Part shown: positions 35,932-43,268 of the stretch, in pieces
Numbering within the stretch: position 1 is the first letter of the stretch
Layout of the letters: every line of letters starts with the position of its first letter
Source: Ectothiorhodospira mobilis
GTDB lineage: Bacteria > Pseudomonadota > Gammaproteobacteria > Ectothiorhodospirales > Ectothiorhodospiraceae
Direction: 5' to 3'
Assembly (NCBI RefSeq): GCF_900114895.1
Contig: NZ_FOUO01000018.1
Span: 1 to 43,268, forward strand
DNA length: 43,268 nt
Notes under the pieces: generated by a model
Databases searched by the model: none
What the model saw: only the letters and a program-made list of their open reading frames with translations
What the model was told of the DNA's origin: nothing
Made by a program: the position numbers and the translations under genes

Positions 35932-36936
35932 ATGTCTAGCCTGCATCGCCTGCACCTGTGGCGTTTCCGTCTCTCCCTCACCGCCCCCCTGGATCTGGGG
36001 GCGGTAACCCTGGACCAGCGGGAGGGACTGCTGCTGCAATGGGAACGGGACGGGGCCCCCTGCGTGTGGTCCGAGATCAGCCCCCTGCCGGGCTTCAGCC
36101 CCCATGACCTGGAGACCTGTCAGCGGGCCCTGCAGGAGCGGCTCCGGCGCCCGGGGTCCCTGGCGGCGCGTCTGGGGGGGGACATCCGGGAGCTGCCCGC
36201 TGAGGTCCGCTTCGGCATCGAGGCCGGCCTGCTGCAGTGCACCACCCCCCTGCCCCCAGCGCGCCCCCTGCCCCGCTGCCGGCTGCTGCGCCATGATGAT
36301 CCGGCGCGCTCGGGGCCGGCCCCGGGGTCGGCCTGCATCAAGCTCAAGGTGGGCCGCGCCGCCCCCCGGTCGGACCGGGAGACCCTGCGCGCACTGTTGC
36401 AACGCCTAAAGCCGGGTCAGCGTCTGCGCCTGGACGCCAATCGCAGCTGGTCCCTGGAAGATGCACGAACGGTGCTGGAGGGGATGGATCCGCAGCGCAT
36501 CGAGTTCGTGGAGGAGCCCCTGCGCCCGGGACTGGACTACGCCCCCTGGCCGGGGATCAGCGCCGTCCCCTTCGCCTGGGACGAGACCCTGCGGGTGGAC
36601 TCCGCCCCCTTCCCGGCCCGGGCCCTGGATACCCCGGGCCTGGGTGCCCTGGTGCTCAAACCCATGCTCACGGGCCTTACGGAAACCCAGCGCCTGATGG
36701 CCGCCGCACGCGCCCGGGGGCTGCAGGTGATCCTCAGCGCCGCCTACGAGAGCAACCTCACCCTGGACCTATACGCGCGTCTGGCGGATCATTGGGGGCT
36801 GCCCGGCCCCCACGGCCTGGACACCTTCTCGGTACTGGGCGAGGCCCTGCTGGCCCCCATCGACAGCCAGCCGGAACACCAGCAACACCCCCTATGCCCA
36901 CAGGAGGCCCTTGAATCCCTCGGGACCTGGACATGA
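35932..36936 (+). CDS. menC: o-succinylbenzoate synthase MenC
   Basis: MenC dehydrates the MenH product to o-succinylbenzoate. The 334-residue enolase-superfamily protein carries the catalytic lysine in ACIKLKVGR, metal ligands in LRLDANRSW, FVEEPL and FAWDETLR, the second lysine in LVLKPMLTG, and LSAAYESNLTLDLYARLA at the end. The ATG at 35932 has no strong ribosome site, the weakest in the cluster. Its stop overlaps the menE start (ATGA). Confidence 0.93.
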   Translation: MSSLHRLHLWRFRLSLTAPLDLGAVTLDQREGLLLQWERDGAPCVWSEISPLPGFSPHDLETCQRALQERLRRPGSLAARLGGDIRELPAEVRFGIEAGLLQCTTPLPPARPLPRCRLLRHDDPARSGPAPGSACIKLKVGRAAPRSDRETLRALLQRLKPGQRLRLDANRSWSLEDARTVLEGMDPQRIEFVEEPLRPGLDYAPWPGISAVPFAWDETLRVDSAPFPARALDTPGLGALVLKPMLTGLTETQRLMAAARARGLQVILSAAYESNLTLDLYARLADHWGLPGPHGLDTFSVLGEALLAPIDSQPEHQQHPLCPQEALESLGTWT

Positions 36937-38303
36937 GCACCCTGCCCACCGACACCCTGCCCCGGCTGCTGGAGGTTCGGGCGCGCACCCATGCCGCTGC
37001 CCCGGCCGTGCTCCGTCCCGATGCCCCGGCCCTGGATTTCTCCGCCCTGGCCTCCCGGGTGGCGGATCGCGCCCGGATCCTAAGGGCCGATGGGATCGCC
37101 CCCGGCGACTGGGTCGCCCTGCGCACCCGGGCGGATCTCCTGGGCCTGGTGGACCTGTTGGCGATACCGGCGGCGGGGGCGTACCTGCTGCCCATCCATC
37201 CCAAGATGCCCGCAACACCCCTGGATACCCTGCTGCGGGAGCAGGCGATCCCCTGGATCCTAAGCGAACCCGGGACCACGGTGACGGCCACCGATTACGG
37301 CGGCGGGGAACCACCCTCCCGGTCCGAGGGCCTGCACGCCCCCTGCACCGGGGTGCTCACCTCCGGATCCACCGGCCGCCCCAAGGTGGCCGTGCACAGC
37401 CATGGCAATCACCTGTACAGCGCCCTGGGGGCCAATGCCGTGAACCCCCTGGGGCCGGGGGATCGCTACCTGCTCTCCCTGCCCACCTTCCACGTGGGCG
37501 GCCTGACCCTCCTGGTGCGGTGTCTGCTGGGCGGGGCCGCCCTGGTGCTGGGGGGGCGCGCTGAGGACGCGGCCTTCCTGGAGCACATGGGGGTGACCCA
37601 TGTCTCCATGGTGGAGACCCAGCTGCAGCGTCTCCTGTCCGGGAAAGCCCTTCCCTCTGGATTGCGCACCGTGCTGCTGGGGGGCGGTCCGGTACGTCCG
37701 CATCTGCTGGAGGAGGCCCGCGGCCGGGGACTTTCCTGCTGGATGAGCTACGGCCTTACGGAGATGACGGCGCAGGTGGTGACCCACGATCCCCAGGGCC
37801 GGGCCCACATCCTGCCCCATCGGGAATGCCGGGTGGATGCCAACGGCGAGATCCTGGTGCGGGGCGATACCCTCTTCCTGGGCTACCTGGAGGGCGGAAT
37901 GATCCGCTCCGCCACCGACGCGGAAGGCTGGTTCCATACCCGCGATTTGGGGCATTGGGAGAACGGAGGCCTGCACATTACCGGGCGGGCCGACAACCAG
38001 TTCATCAGTGGAGGGGAGAACATCCAGCCGGAGGCGGTGGAGGCGGTCCTGCACCGTCATCCCCGCATCCTCCGGGCGGTGGTGGTCCCTCGTCCCGATG
38101 CCGAGTTCGGTCAGCGGCCGGTGGCCTTCCTGGAGACGGACGGGGGGCTGGACGATTCGTCCTTGCGGGACTGGCTACGGCAACACCTCCCGCCCCACAT
38201 GCTCCCCGTGGCCTTCCTGGAGCTGGAACCCACCCCGGACCTGAAGGTGCGCCGCGGCGAGCTGGCCCGCCGTGCCGCAGCCGGCGGCGCGGAGGCCCCA
38301 TGA
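36933..38303 (+). CDS. menE: o-succinylbenzoate--CoA ligase MenE
   Basis: MenE activates o-succinylbenzoate with ATP and CoA. The 456-residue ANL-family protein has the P-loop LTSGSTGRPKVAVHSHGNH, SYGLTEMTAQ, the hinge region WFHTRDLGHWENGGLHITGR, and the C-terminal FISGGENIQPEAVEAV, with a catalytic lysine in DLKVRRGEL. It overlaps menC by four bases and menI by four bases, so the three are translationally coupled. Confidence 0.93.
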   Translation: MSTLPTDTLPRLLEVRARTHAAAPAVLRPDAPALDFSALASRVADRARILRADGIAPGDWVALRTRADLLGLVDLLAIPAAGAYLLPIHPKMPATPLDTLLREQAIPWILSEPGTTVTATDYGGGEPPSRSEGLHAPCTGVLTSGSTGRPKVAVHSHGNHLYSALGANAVNPLGPGDRYLLSLPTFHVGGLTLLVRCLLGGAALVLGGRAEDAAFLEHMGVTHVSMVETQLQRLLSGKALPSGLRTVLLGGGPVRPHLLEEARGRGLSCWMSYGLTEMTAQVVTHDPQGRAHILPHRECRVDANGEILVRGDTLFLGYLEGGMIRSATDAEGWFHTRDLGHWENGGLHITGRADNQFISGGENIQPEAVEAVLHRHPRILRAVVVPRPDAEFGQRPVAFLETDGGLDDSSLRDWLRQHLPPHMLPVAFLELEPTPDLKVRRGELARRAAAGGAEAP

Positions 38304-38728
38304 GCGCACCCTGGCAACGGCCGATCCCGCCCCAAGGCTTGGACCACCTGATCCCGGGCACCCTCATGGAGGCCCTGGGCATCCGCATCCTCGGGGTGGA
38401 GGGGGATACCCTCAGCGGTACCCTGCCCGTGGACCGGCGCACCCGCCAGCCCTTCGGGCTGCTCCACGGCGGCGCCAGCGTCGCCCTGGCGGAGACCCTG
38501 GGCAGCCTCGCCGCCTGGCTGGCCTGTCCCGAAGGATGCGTGCCCGCCGGGCTGGAGATCAACGCCAGTCACCTGCGCGCCGTGTCCGAGGGGACGGTGA
38601 CCGGCCATGCCCGTCCCGTACGCCTGGGCCGCCGCCATCAGGTGTGGACCGTGGAGATCATGGACGAAGCGGGCCGGGCGGTGTGCACCTGCCGGCTCAC
38701 CGTGGCCATCCAGCCCCAAAGAGACTGA
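38300..38728 (+). CDS. menI: 1,4-dihydroxy-2-naphthoyl-CoA hydrolase MenI (hotdog thioesterase)
   Basis: MenI releases CoA from the MenB product to give 1,4-dihydroxy-2-naphthoate. The 142-residue hotdog protein shows the PaaI/YdiI-type core FGLLHGGASVALAETLGSLA, with the catalytic glutamate in AET, and the GLEINASHLRAV strand. Thioesterases of this fold are broad, so the specific role is inferred from its four-base overlap with menE at the end of the men genes. Confidence 0.88.
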   Translation: MSAPWQRPIPPQGLDHLIPGTLMEALGIRILGVEGDTLSGTLPVDRRTRQPFGLLHGGASVALAETLGSLAAWLACPEGCVPAGLEINASHLRAVSEGTVTGHARPVRLGRRHQVWTVEIMDEAGRAVCTCRLTVAIQPQRD

Positions 38729-38740
38729 GCACGGTATTTT

Positions 38741-38768
38741 TTGCATCGGGCGCCGTGGCGCCCATAAT
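38741..38768 (+). promoter_or_regulatory. sigma-70-like promoter with a dyad in its spacer, before the second quinone module
   Basis: TTGCAT (38741-38746, 4/6) and CATAAT (38763-38768, 5/6) are separated by 16 bases. The spacer is almost entirely the dyad GGGCGCC-GT-GGCGCCC (38748-38763). A symmetric site between -35 and -10 recalls promoters under an operator-type control, though MerR promoters normally have longer spacers. It would start a transcript about 30 bases before the SDR gene. Confidence 0.55.
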
Positions 38769-38803
38769 GGGGATATTCCCGCACGATGCGCAGGAGTTTC
38801 CCC

Positions 38804-40300
38804 ATGCACACCCCGAGCAAGCAGGTCCCCGAACCGGACAAGGATGTACAAGTAGACCCCCGCCCCATCACGCTGGTCTTTGGCGCCAGCGGCTACATCG
38901 GCTCCAACCTGGTACCGCGCCTGGCCGCCGCGGGCAAGGCCCGGATCCGCGCCGTCTCCCGGCGGGCGGAGGTGCTCCAGGCCCGGGGCTGGGAAGGCGT
39001 GGAGTGTATAGCCGCCGATGCCCTCAAGCCGGCGACCCTGGACGCGGCCCTGCAGGGGGTGCGTACCGCCTACTACCTGGTGCACTCCATGGGTTCCGGA
39101 CGGGACTTCGGCCGCCTGGACCGGGAGGCGGCGCACCATTTTGCCGAGGCGGCGGCCCGGGCCGGGGTGGAACGCATCATCTACCTGGGGGGACTGGCCC
39201 CGGCCTCGGCCCGCAGCGAGCACATCGTCTCCCGGCGCCAGACCGGCGATACCCTGCGGGAAGGCCCGGTACCGGTGACGGAACTGCGCGCGGGCATCAT
39301 CGTCGGTCCGGGATCCGCCGCCTTCGAGGTGATGCGGGATCTGGTGCTGCACCTGCCGGTGATGGTCACCCCCAAGTGGGTCTCCCGGCGTTCCCCGCCC
39401 ATCGCCCTGGAGAATCTCCTGGAATACCTGCAGCGGGCCCCGGACATCCCGGAGGCGGCCGGTTGCATCCTGGACGTGGCCGGCCCGGAGTACCTCACCT
39501 ATGGACGCATGATGCACATCCTGGCCGAGGAGGCGGGTCACCGGCCCCCGGTGATCCTCCCTGTCCCCCTGCTCTCCCCGCGGCTCTCCTCCTACTGGCT
39601 GCGGCTGGTCACCTCCGTGCCCACCCCCATCGCCCGGGCCCTGGTGGACGGACTACGCGAGGACTACATCGCCGATGACGAGCGCACCCGCCAGCTCATA
39701 CCCCAGCGGCTGCTGGATTTTCGCGAGGCGGTCCGGGCCGCCTTTGAGGCAGAGCGGCAACACGCCGTAGCCGCCCGCTGGACCGAGGGGGCCTTCATGT
39801 TCCGGGACTATCGTCTGGACTACAGCTACTACGCCAAACACGCCGGCGGCAGCGCCCTCGCCCGGGCCACCCCGCAACAGGTGTGGTCGGTGATCACGGC
39901 CATCGGCGGCGACAACCGCTACTTCGCCTATGAACCCTTGTGGCGCATCCGGGAGGCGGTGGACTGGATGCTGGGCGGTCCCGGGCGCAACTACGGCCGC
40001 CGGGATCCACTGGAGCTGCGCGTGGGGGACATGGTGGATTCCTGGCGCGTGGTGGGGCTGGAACCGAAACGGCGCCTCACCCTGGGCTTTGGCATGCGCG
40101 CCCCGGGGGCGGGGGTGCTGGAGTTCGAACTGACCCCCGTGGACGGGGGTACGCGCATCGACGTGGTCAACCACTGGCATCCGGCGGGCATGCCGGGCCT
40201 GATCTATTGGTACACTATGGCCCCGGCCCATGCCTTCCTCTTCAGGGCCATGGCAAAGAACATCGCGCAGCGGGCCGAGGCCCTTGACGACGTCGCTTGA
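38804..40300 (+). CDS. YbjT-like SDR-family protein with DUF2867 domain
   Basis: The 498-residue protein has an N-terminal NAD(P)-binding fold with GASGYIG at 27-33, then YLVHSMGSGRDF, VTELRAGIIVGPGSAAFEVMR and SRRSPPIALENLLEYL. The C-terminal DUF2867 domain follows, including QVWSVITAIGGDNRYFAYEP, GDMVDSWRVV and the end GMPGLIYWYTMAPAHAFLFR with a hydrophobic helix. It closely parallels E. coli YbjT, whose substrate is not established. AGGAG lies seven bases before the ATG at 38804, which decides the start. The location among quinone genes suggests a role in quinone or isoprenoid metabolism, as an inference. Confidence 0.85.
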   Translation: MHTPSKQVPEPDKDVQVDPRPITLVFGASGYIGSNLVPRLAAAGKARIRAVSRRAEVLQARGWEGVECIAADALKPATLDAALQGVRTAYYLVHSMGSGRDFGRLDREAAHHFAEAAARAGVERIIYLGGLAPASARSEHIVSRRQTGDTLREGPVPVTELRAGIIVGPGSAAFEVMRDLVLHLPVMVTPKWVSRRSPPIALENLLEYLQRAPDIPEAAGCILDVAGPEYLTYGRMMHILAEEAGHRPPVILPVPLLSPRLSSYWLRLVTSVPTPIARALVDGLREDYIADDERTRQLIPQRLLDFREAVRAAFEAERQHAVAARWTEGAFMFRDYRLDYSYYAKHAGGSALARATPQQVWSVITAIGGDNRYFAYEPLWRIREAVDWMLGGPGRNYGRRDPLELRVGDMVDSWRVVGLEPKRRLTLGFGMRAPGAGVLEFELTPVDGGTRIDVVNHWHPAGMPGLIYWYTMAPAHAFLFRAMAKNIAQRAEALDDVA

Positions 40301-40396
40301 CCCCGCCGCCCCGCTCTGACATAACCCGGCCACCCCCGCGGGAGACGGCCACCGGGGCCGTGGCGGTCGACATCCCAAGCCATAGTGGAGCCGTTC

Positions 40397-40852
40397 ATGC
40401 CGGTCATCGAACATGACATGCTCTTCCCGGCGGAGCCCGAGAAGGTCTATGCCCTCATCCGCCGGGTGGACGAATTCCCGCGTTACGCAGATGCGGTCCA
40501 ATCCGTCGTCCCCCTGGACGAACGCACCTACCGCTGGACGGTGCATGCCAACGGGATGCAGTTCCACTGGGACGTGGCCATCGTCCAGGAGGACCCGCCC
40601 CGGGGCCTGAAGTGGGAGTCCCGCAGCGGCATCCGCAACACCGGACGTTACCGCCTGACCCCCGCCCGCGGCGGCACCCGGGTGCAATTGACCATCGAAT
40701 ATCACCTGCACAACCGTTTACTGGACAAGACCGTGGGACGGGTGGCCAAACCCATCGTCCATCACATCAGTGAGCAGGCCTTCCAACGCATCCGCCAGCG
40801 CCTGCTGGAGGAAGCCCGTGGGCAGGACGGCCCGTCCGAAAACCACACCTAA
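40397..40852 (+). CDS. SRPBCC-family (COQ10/START-like) protein
   Basis: The 151 residues form a SRPBCC fold: an N-terminal strand (VIEHDMLFPAEPEKVYALIR), the helix RVDEFPRYADAVQSVV, strands with FHWDVAIVQEDPP and GLKWESRSG, and a long C-terminal helix. Proteins of this type, such as COQ10 and bacterial RatA/YfjG, bind ubiquinone or similar hydrophobic ligands. TGGAG precedes the ATG. Placed between the YbjT-like gene and the quinone methyltransferase, it is a good candidate for a quinone-binding chaperone, but the ligand is unproved. Confidence 0.82.
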   Translation: MPVIEHDMLFPAEPEKVYALIRRVDEFPRYADAVQSVVPLDERTYRWTVHANGMQFHWDVAIVQEDPPRGLKWESRSGIRNTGRYRLTPARGGTRVQLTIEYHLHNRLLDKTVGRVAKPIVHHISEQAFQRIRQRLLEEARGQDGPSENHT

Positions 40853-40901
40853 AATCCCTGCGGCCACCACAGCCCACCCTTCACCCTCATCCGGACACCC
40901 C

Positions 40902-41618
40902 ATGGACAGACAACAACGCATCATCCAGATGTTCAACGACATCTCCCCCACCTATGACCGGCTCAACCGCATCCTGAGCTTTGGCATCGACCAGCGCTGG
41001 CGGCGCAATGCCTGCCAGGCGGCCCTCCAGAACCACGGTCGTCCGGTGCGGCATCTGGTGGACGTGGCCACGGGCACCGGGGATCTCATCCTGTGCTGGC
41101 GCGAGGCGGGCCGGGCCACCGGCACCCCTATTCAACAGGTCACCGGCGTGGACCCGGCCCAAGGGATGCTGGAACTGGCCCGGCGCAAGGTGAAGAATGC
41201 CCGATTCATCGAGGCCCCGGCCACCTCGCTGCCCTTGGAGGACGAGGCGGCGGACATGGTGAGCATCAGCTACGGCATCCGCAACGTACTGGATGTGGAC
41301 GGGGCCCTGCGGGAGTTCCACCGTGTGCTGGAACCCGGCGGCCATCTCCTGATCCTGGAGTTCATGAGCCCGGCCCGGCCGGGACTGGTGGACCGCATCG
41401 GCCGGTTCTACATGTCCCGTCTCCTGCCCAAGGTGGGGGCCTTCATCTCCCGTGATCCCGAGGCCTACAGCTATCTCCCGGAATCCATCCAGGGCTTTCT
41501 CACCAGCCAGGCCTTGGTGGAGAAACTGGAGGCCGCCGGTTTCGAGATGGTCCAGGTCAAAGACGACACCTTCGGCATCTCCACCCGTTTCGTGGCCCGG
41601 CGGCCGCCGCGGGACTGA
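40902..41618 (+). CDS. ubiE: UbiE/MenG demethylmenaquinone (and/or ubiquinone) C-methyltransferase
   Basis: UbiE/MenG adds the final C-methyl to demethylmenaquinone and, in organisms with both quinones, to the ubiquinone precursor. The 238 residues contain VATGTGDLIL, the SAM loop GVDPAQGMLELARRK, FIEAPATSLPLEDEAADMVS and the family signature ISYGIRNVLDVDGALREFHR, with RFYMSRLLPKVGAF. The start MDRQQRIIQMFNDISPTYDR is as in MenG-type members. Its presence in the men locus favours menaquinone, but a dual role is possible. Only a weak ribosome site is seen. Confidence 0.88.
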   Translation: MDRQQRIIQMFNDISPTYDRLNRILSFGIDQRWRRNACQAALQNHGRPVRHLVDVATGTGDLILCWREAGRATGTPIQQVTGVDPAQGMLELARRKVKNARFIEAPATSLPLEDEAADMVSISYGIRNVLDVDGALREFHRVLEPGGHLLILEFMSPARPGLVDRIGRFYMSRLLPKVGAFISRDPEAYSYLPESIQGFLTSQALVEKLEAAGFEMVQVKDDTFGISTRFVARRPPRD

Positions 41619-41703
41619 ACAAAGCATCGAAACCCTAATCCCGGGGCCCGGCGCAGAGCTGCCAGCCCCTCATTCCCGATCCGACAAGAGGAGAATCCAC
41701 ATC

Positions 41704-43044
41704 ATGCGGGTGGCGATCATTGGCGCTGGAATCAGCGGCCTGAGCACGGCCTTCTATCTGAAACGGAACCGGAGTGACGCCGAGGTACACGTCTTCGAGG
41801 CCAACGAGCACCTGGGCGGGACCATGCACACGGTGAACCGGGACGGCTTCCTCTTCGAGGAGGGCGGCAACGGCTTTCTCAGCAACAAGCCGGATATGCT
41901 CAAACTGGTGAATGAAAGCCAGGCCACCGACATCCTCATGCGCAGCGAGGACGCCGCGCGCCGGCGCTTCATCTACACGGACCGGATGCACCCCTTCCCG
42001 GACGGACCCGGCAAGTTCATCCGCTCGCAACTGCTCACCCCCGCGCAGAAGCTGCGGATCCTCGGCGAGGTCTTCGTCCCGCCGAAGCGGGACGATCAGG
42101 ACGAGACCCTGCAATCCTTCGGGTACCGGCGTCTGGGCAAGGCCTTTACCGATGTCTTCCTGGACGCCATGACCGCAGGCATCTATGGCACCACCGCGGA
42201 CCGGGTCTCCGTGCAGGCGGCCTTCCCCCTGGTGGTCAACCTGGAACGGGAATACGGTGGTCTGTTCAAGGGGATGATCAAGCGCCGCAAGCAGAGCGCC
42301 GGCCCGGGTGGGGTGCTCATGAGCTTCAAGGGCGGCATGACCACCATGGTGGACCATCTGCAGCAACAAGTGGACGCCCAGTGGCATACGGGGGCTCCGG
42401 TGGAGGCGATCACCCGCGATGGTGAAGGCTACCGGGTTCAGAGCGCCGGGGATGCCTTGAAGGTGGATCAGGTGATCGTGGCCACCCCCGCCTATGCCGC
42501 CTCCGAACTCCTGCAGCCCCTGGACTCGGAGCTCTCCAGCCAGTTGGCGGCCCTGGACTATTCCCCCATCGCCGTGGTGGGCTTCGGCTGGAAGGAACTG
42601 GACCATCCCCTGGACGGCTTCGGGCTCCTCACCACCGCAAACGCCGATCTCCCCGTCCTCGGAGTGCTCTGGGACAGCAGCATCTTCCCCGACCGGGCCC
42701 CGGAGGGCATGAAGAGCGTACGGGTGATGCTGGGAGGCCAGCGGGCCCCGCACAAGGTGGATCAGGATCCCGAAACCCTCATCCAGGAGGCCCTGGAAGG
42801 CGTACGCAAGGGACTTGGTATCGAAAAGGCCCCGGACACCACCTTCGTCAAGCGCTGGCCCAAGGGCCTGCCCGGCTACCCGGTGGGACATATCCAGGCC
42901 GTGGATGCCATCATGGAGCGGGCCAGCCAACATCGGGGCCTGCACCTCACCGGCAATGCCTACCGCGGCATCGCCATGAATGACTGTGTGCGCAACGGCC
43001 GTCTGACCGCGGAGGCCGCCGCCATGGTCGGACGAGTGAACTAA
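41704..43044 (+). CDS. hemY: protoporphyrinogen oxidase, HemY type (FAD-dependent)
   Basis: The enzyme oxidises protoporphyrinogen IX (or coproporphyrinogen) to the porphyrin, normally with oxygen. The 446 residues have the FAD dinucleotide fold MRVAIIGAGISGLSTAFYLK, the adjoining HLGGTM region, FEEGGNGFLSNKPD, DVFLDAMTAGIYG and AFPLVVNLEREYG, and the C-terminal FAD segment HRGLHLTGNAYRGIAMNDCV. These match HemY-type protoporphyrinogen oxidases of about this length. GAGGAG lies upstream of the ATG. It follows ubiE by 85 bases, at the end of the quinone cluster. Confidence 0.9.
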   Translation: MRVAIIGAGISGLSTAFYLKRNRSDAEVHVFEANEHLGGTMHTVNRDGFLFEEGGNGFLSNKPDMLKLVNESQATDILMRSEDAARRRFIYTDRMHPFPDGPGKFIRSQLLTPAQKLRILGEVFVPPKRDDQDETLQSFGYRRLGKAFTDVFLDAMTAGIYGTTADRVSVQAAFPLVVNLEREYGGLFKGMIKRRKQSAGPGGVLMSFKGGMTTMVDHLQQQVDAQWHTGAPVEAITRDGEGYRVQSAGDALKVDQVIVATPAYAASELLQPLDSELSSQLAALDYSPIAVVGFGWKELDHPLDGFGLLTTANADLPVLGVLWDSSIFPDRAPEGMKSVRVMLGGQRAPHKVDQDPETLIQEALEGVRKGLGIEKAPDTTFVKRWPKGLPGYPVGHIQAVDAIMERASQHRGLHLTGNAYRGIAMNDCVRNGRLTAEAAAMVGRVN

Positions 43045-43060
43045 CCCAGCTTGCCACCTC

Positions 43061-43090
43061 CCCCCGCCCCTATCAGCATGGGGCTGGGGG
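43061..43090 (+). terminator. hairpin after hemY
   Basis: CCCCCGCCCC (43061-43070) pairs with GGGGC-GGGGG (43080-43090, with one bulged T) around a nine-base loop. It begins 17 bases after the hemY stop. It lacks a T-run, so the stronger bidirectional terminator next door may do most of the work. Confidence 0.45.
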
Positions 43091-43124
43091 CAGGCAGGTG
43101 TGTAAGGAATGAATTGATTTGCAC

Positions 43125-43163
43125 AAAAGAAAAACCCCCGGAGGCGAAGCCGTCCGGGGGTTT
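43125..43163 (-). terminator. terminator of the rRNA operon (5S end), partly bidirectional
   Basis: CCCCCGGA (43135-43142) pairs with TCCGGGGG (43153-43160), with an inner GGC/GCC and GAA loop. On the minus strand it is followed by TTTTTCTTTT, a strong U-tract; on the plus strand TTTA follows. It lies about 11 bases beyond the 3' end of the 5S gene, and separates the rRNA operon from the convergent hemY. Confidence 0.85.
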
Positions 43164-43173
43164 AGGTATAAGG

Positions 43174-43268
43174 GCCTGGCAGTGACCTACTTTCGCATGG
43201 GGAGGCCCCACACTATCATCGGCGCTGAGTCGTTTCACTTCCGAGTTCGGGATGGGATCGGGTGGTTC
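43174..43268 (-). rRNA. rrf: 5S ribosomal RNA, 3' part (5' end outside the window)
   Basis: The reverse strand matches bacterial 5S rRNA: from the window edge inward it includes CCCATCCCGAACTCGGAAGT, then GAAACGACTCAGCGCCGATG, and ends with GCATGCGAAAG-type sequence and ACTGCCAGGC as the 3' acceptor-stem strand. About 95 of the usual 115-120 bases are present. No tRNA gene follows it. The 23S and 16S genes should lie beyond the right edge. Confidence 0.95.

Overview
The window is about 43 kb of GC-rich chromosome that looks gammaproteobacterial. Several gene neighbourhoods match Escherichia coli order: ffh / rpsP-rimM-trmD-rplS next to ypjD and corB, xseB-ispA-dxs, and dapA-bamC divergent from gcvR-bcp. 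A soxA-soxX pair (thiosulfate oxidation), an AdoCbl-dependent ribonucleotide reductase split into NrdJa and NrdJb, and a full menaquinone cluster suggest a sulfur-oxidising member of the Chromatiales, perhaps Ectothiorhodospiraceae-like. This placement is an inference from gene content; no marker in the window fixes the genus.

Layout. Positions 1-180 hold the tail of an IS66-type transposase. From 230 to 11288 nearly everything is on the minus strand: ffh; the ribosomal operon rpsP-rimM-trmD-rplS; an O6-alkylguanine alkyltransferase; soxA-soxX; htpG behind a heat-shock promoter; and nrdJa-nrdJb. From 11431 to 14979 ypjD, corB and radA run on the plus strand. A minus-strand gene for an encapsulated-ferritin-like protein without an encapsulin gene lies at 14998-15306. 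Next come xseB-ispA-dxs (isoprenoid precursors) and queD-folE2 (7-deazapurine and pterin supply), plus strand. Then bamC-dapA (minus) and gcvR-bcp-phoH (plus).

From 24567 to 30751 the minus strand carries two groups. The first is clpB (second heat-shock promoter) followed by a small unknown gene. The second is a LysR regulator, a catalytically degenerate glutamine-amidotransferase-like protein, a small unknown protein and an AI-2E-family membrane protein, with tight spacing that looks like an operon.

From 31132 to 43044 the plus strand carries menF-menD-menH-menB-menC-menE-menI, which covers every step from chorismate to 1,4-dihydroxy-2-naphthoate. A second module follows behind its own likely promoter: a YbjT-like SDR, a SRPBCC/COQ10-like protein, UbiE/MenG methyltransferase and an oxygen-dependent-type protoporphyrinogen oxidase. 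MenA is not in the window. IspA and Dxs, encoded 15 kb away, would feed the polyprenyl tail. The window ends in the 3' part of a 5S rRNA gene on the minus strand, convergent with the men region and separated from it by a strong terminator.

Most of the window is core metabolism. The points that stand out are: the orphan encapsulin-less ferritin-like gene with an inverted repeat in its leader; textbook sigma-32 promoters with identical spacing at htpG and clpB; a FNR/CRP-like dyad and a lipoprotein-type SoxX in the sox pair; a promoter whose spacer is a perfect dyad at the start of the second quinone module; and the LysR/pseudo-amidotransferase/AI-2E operon.
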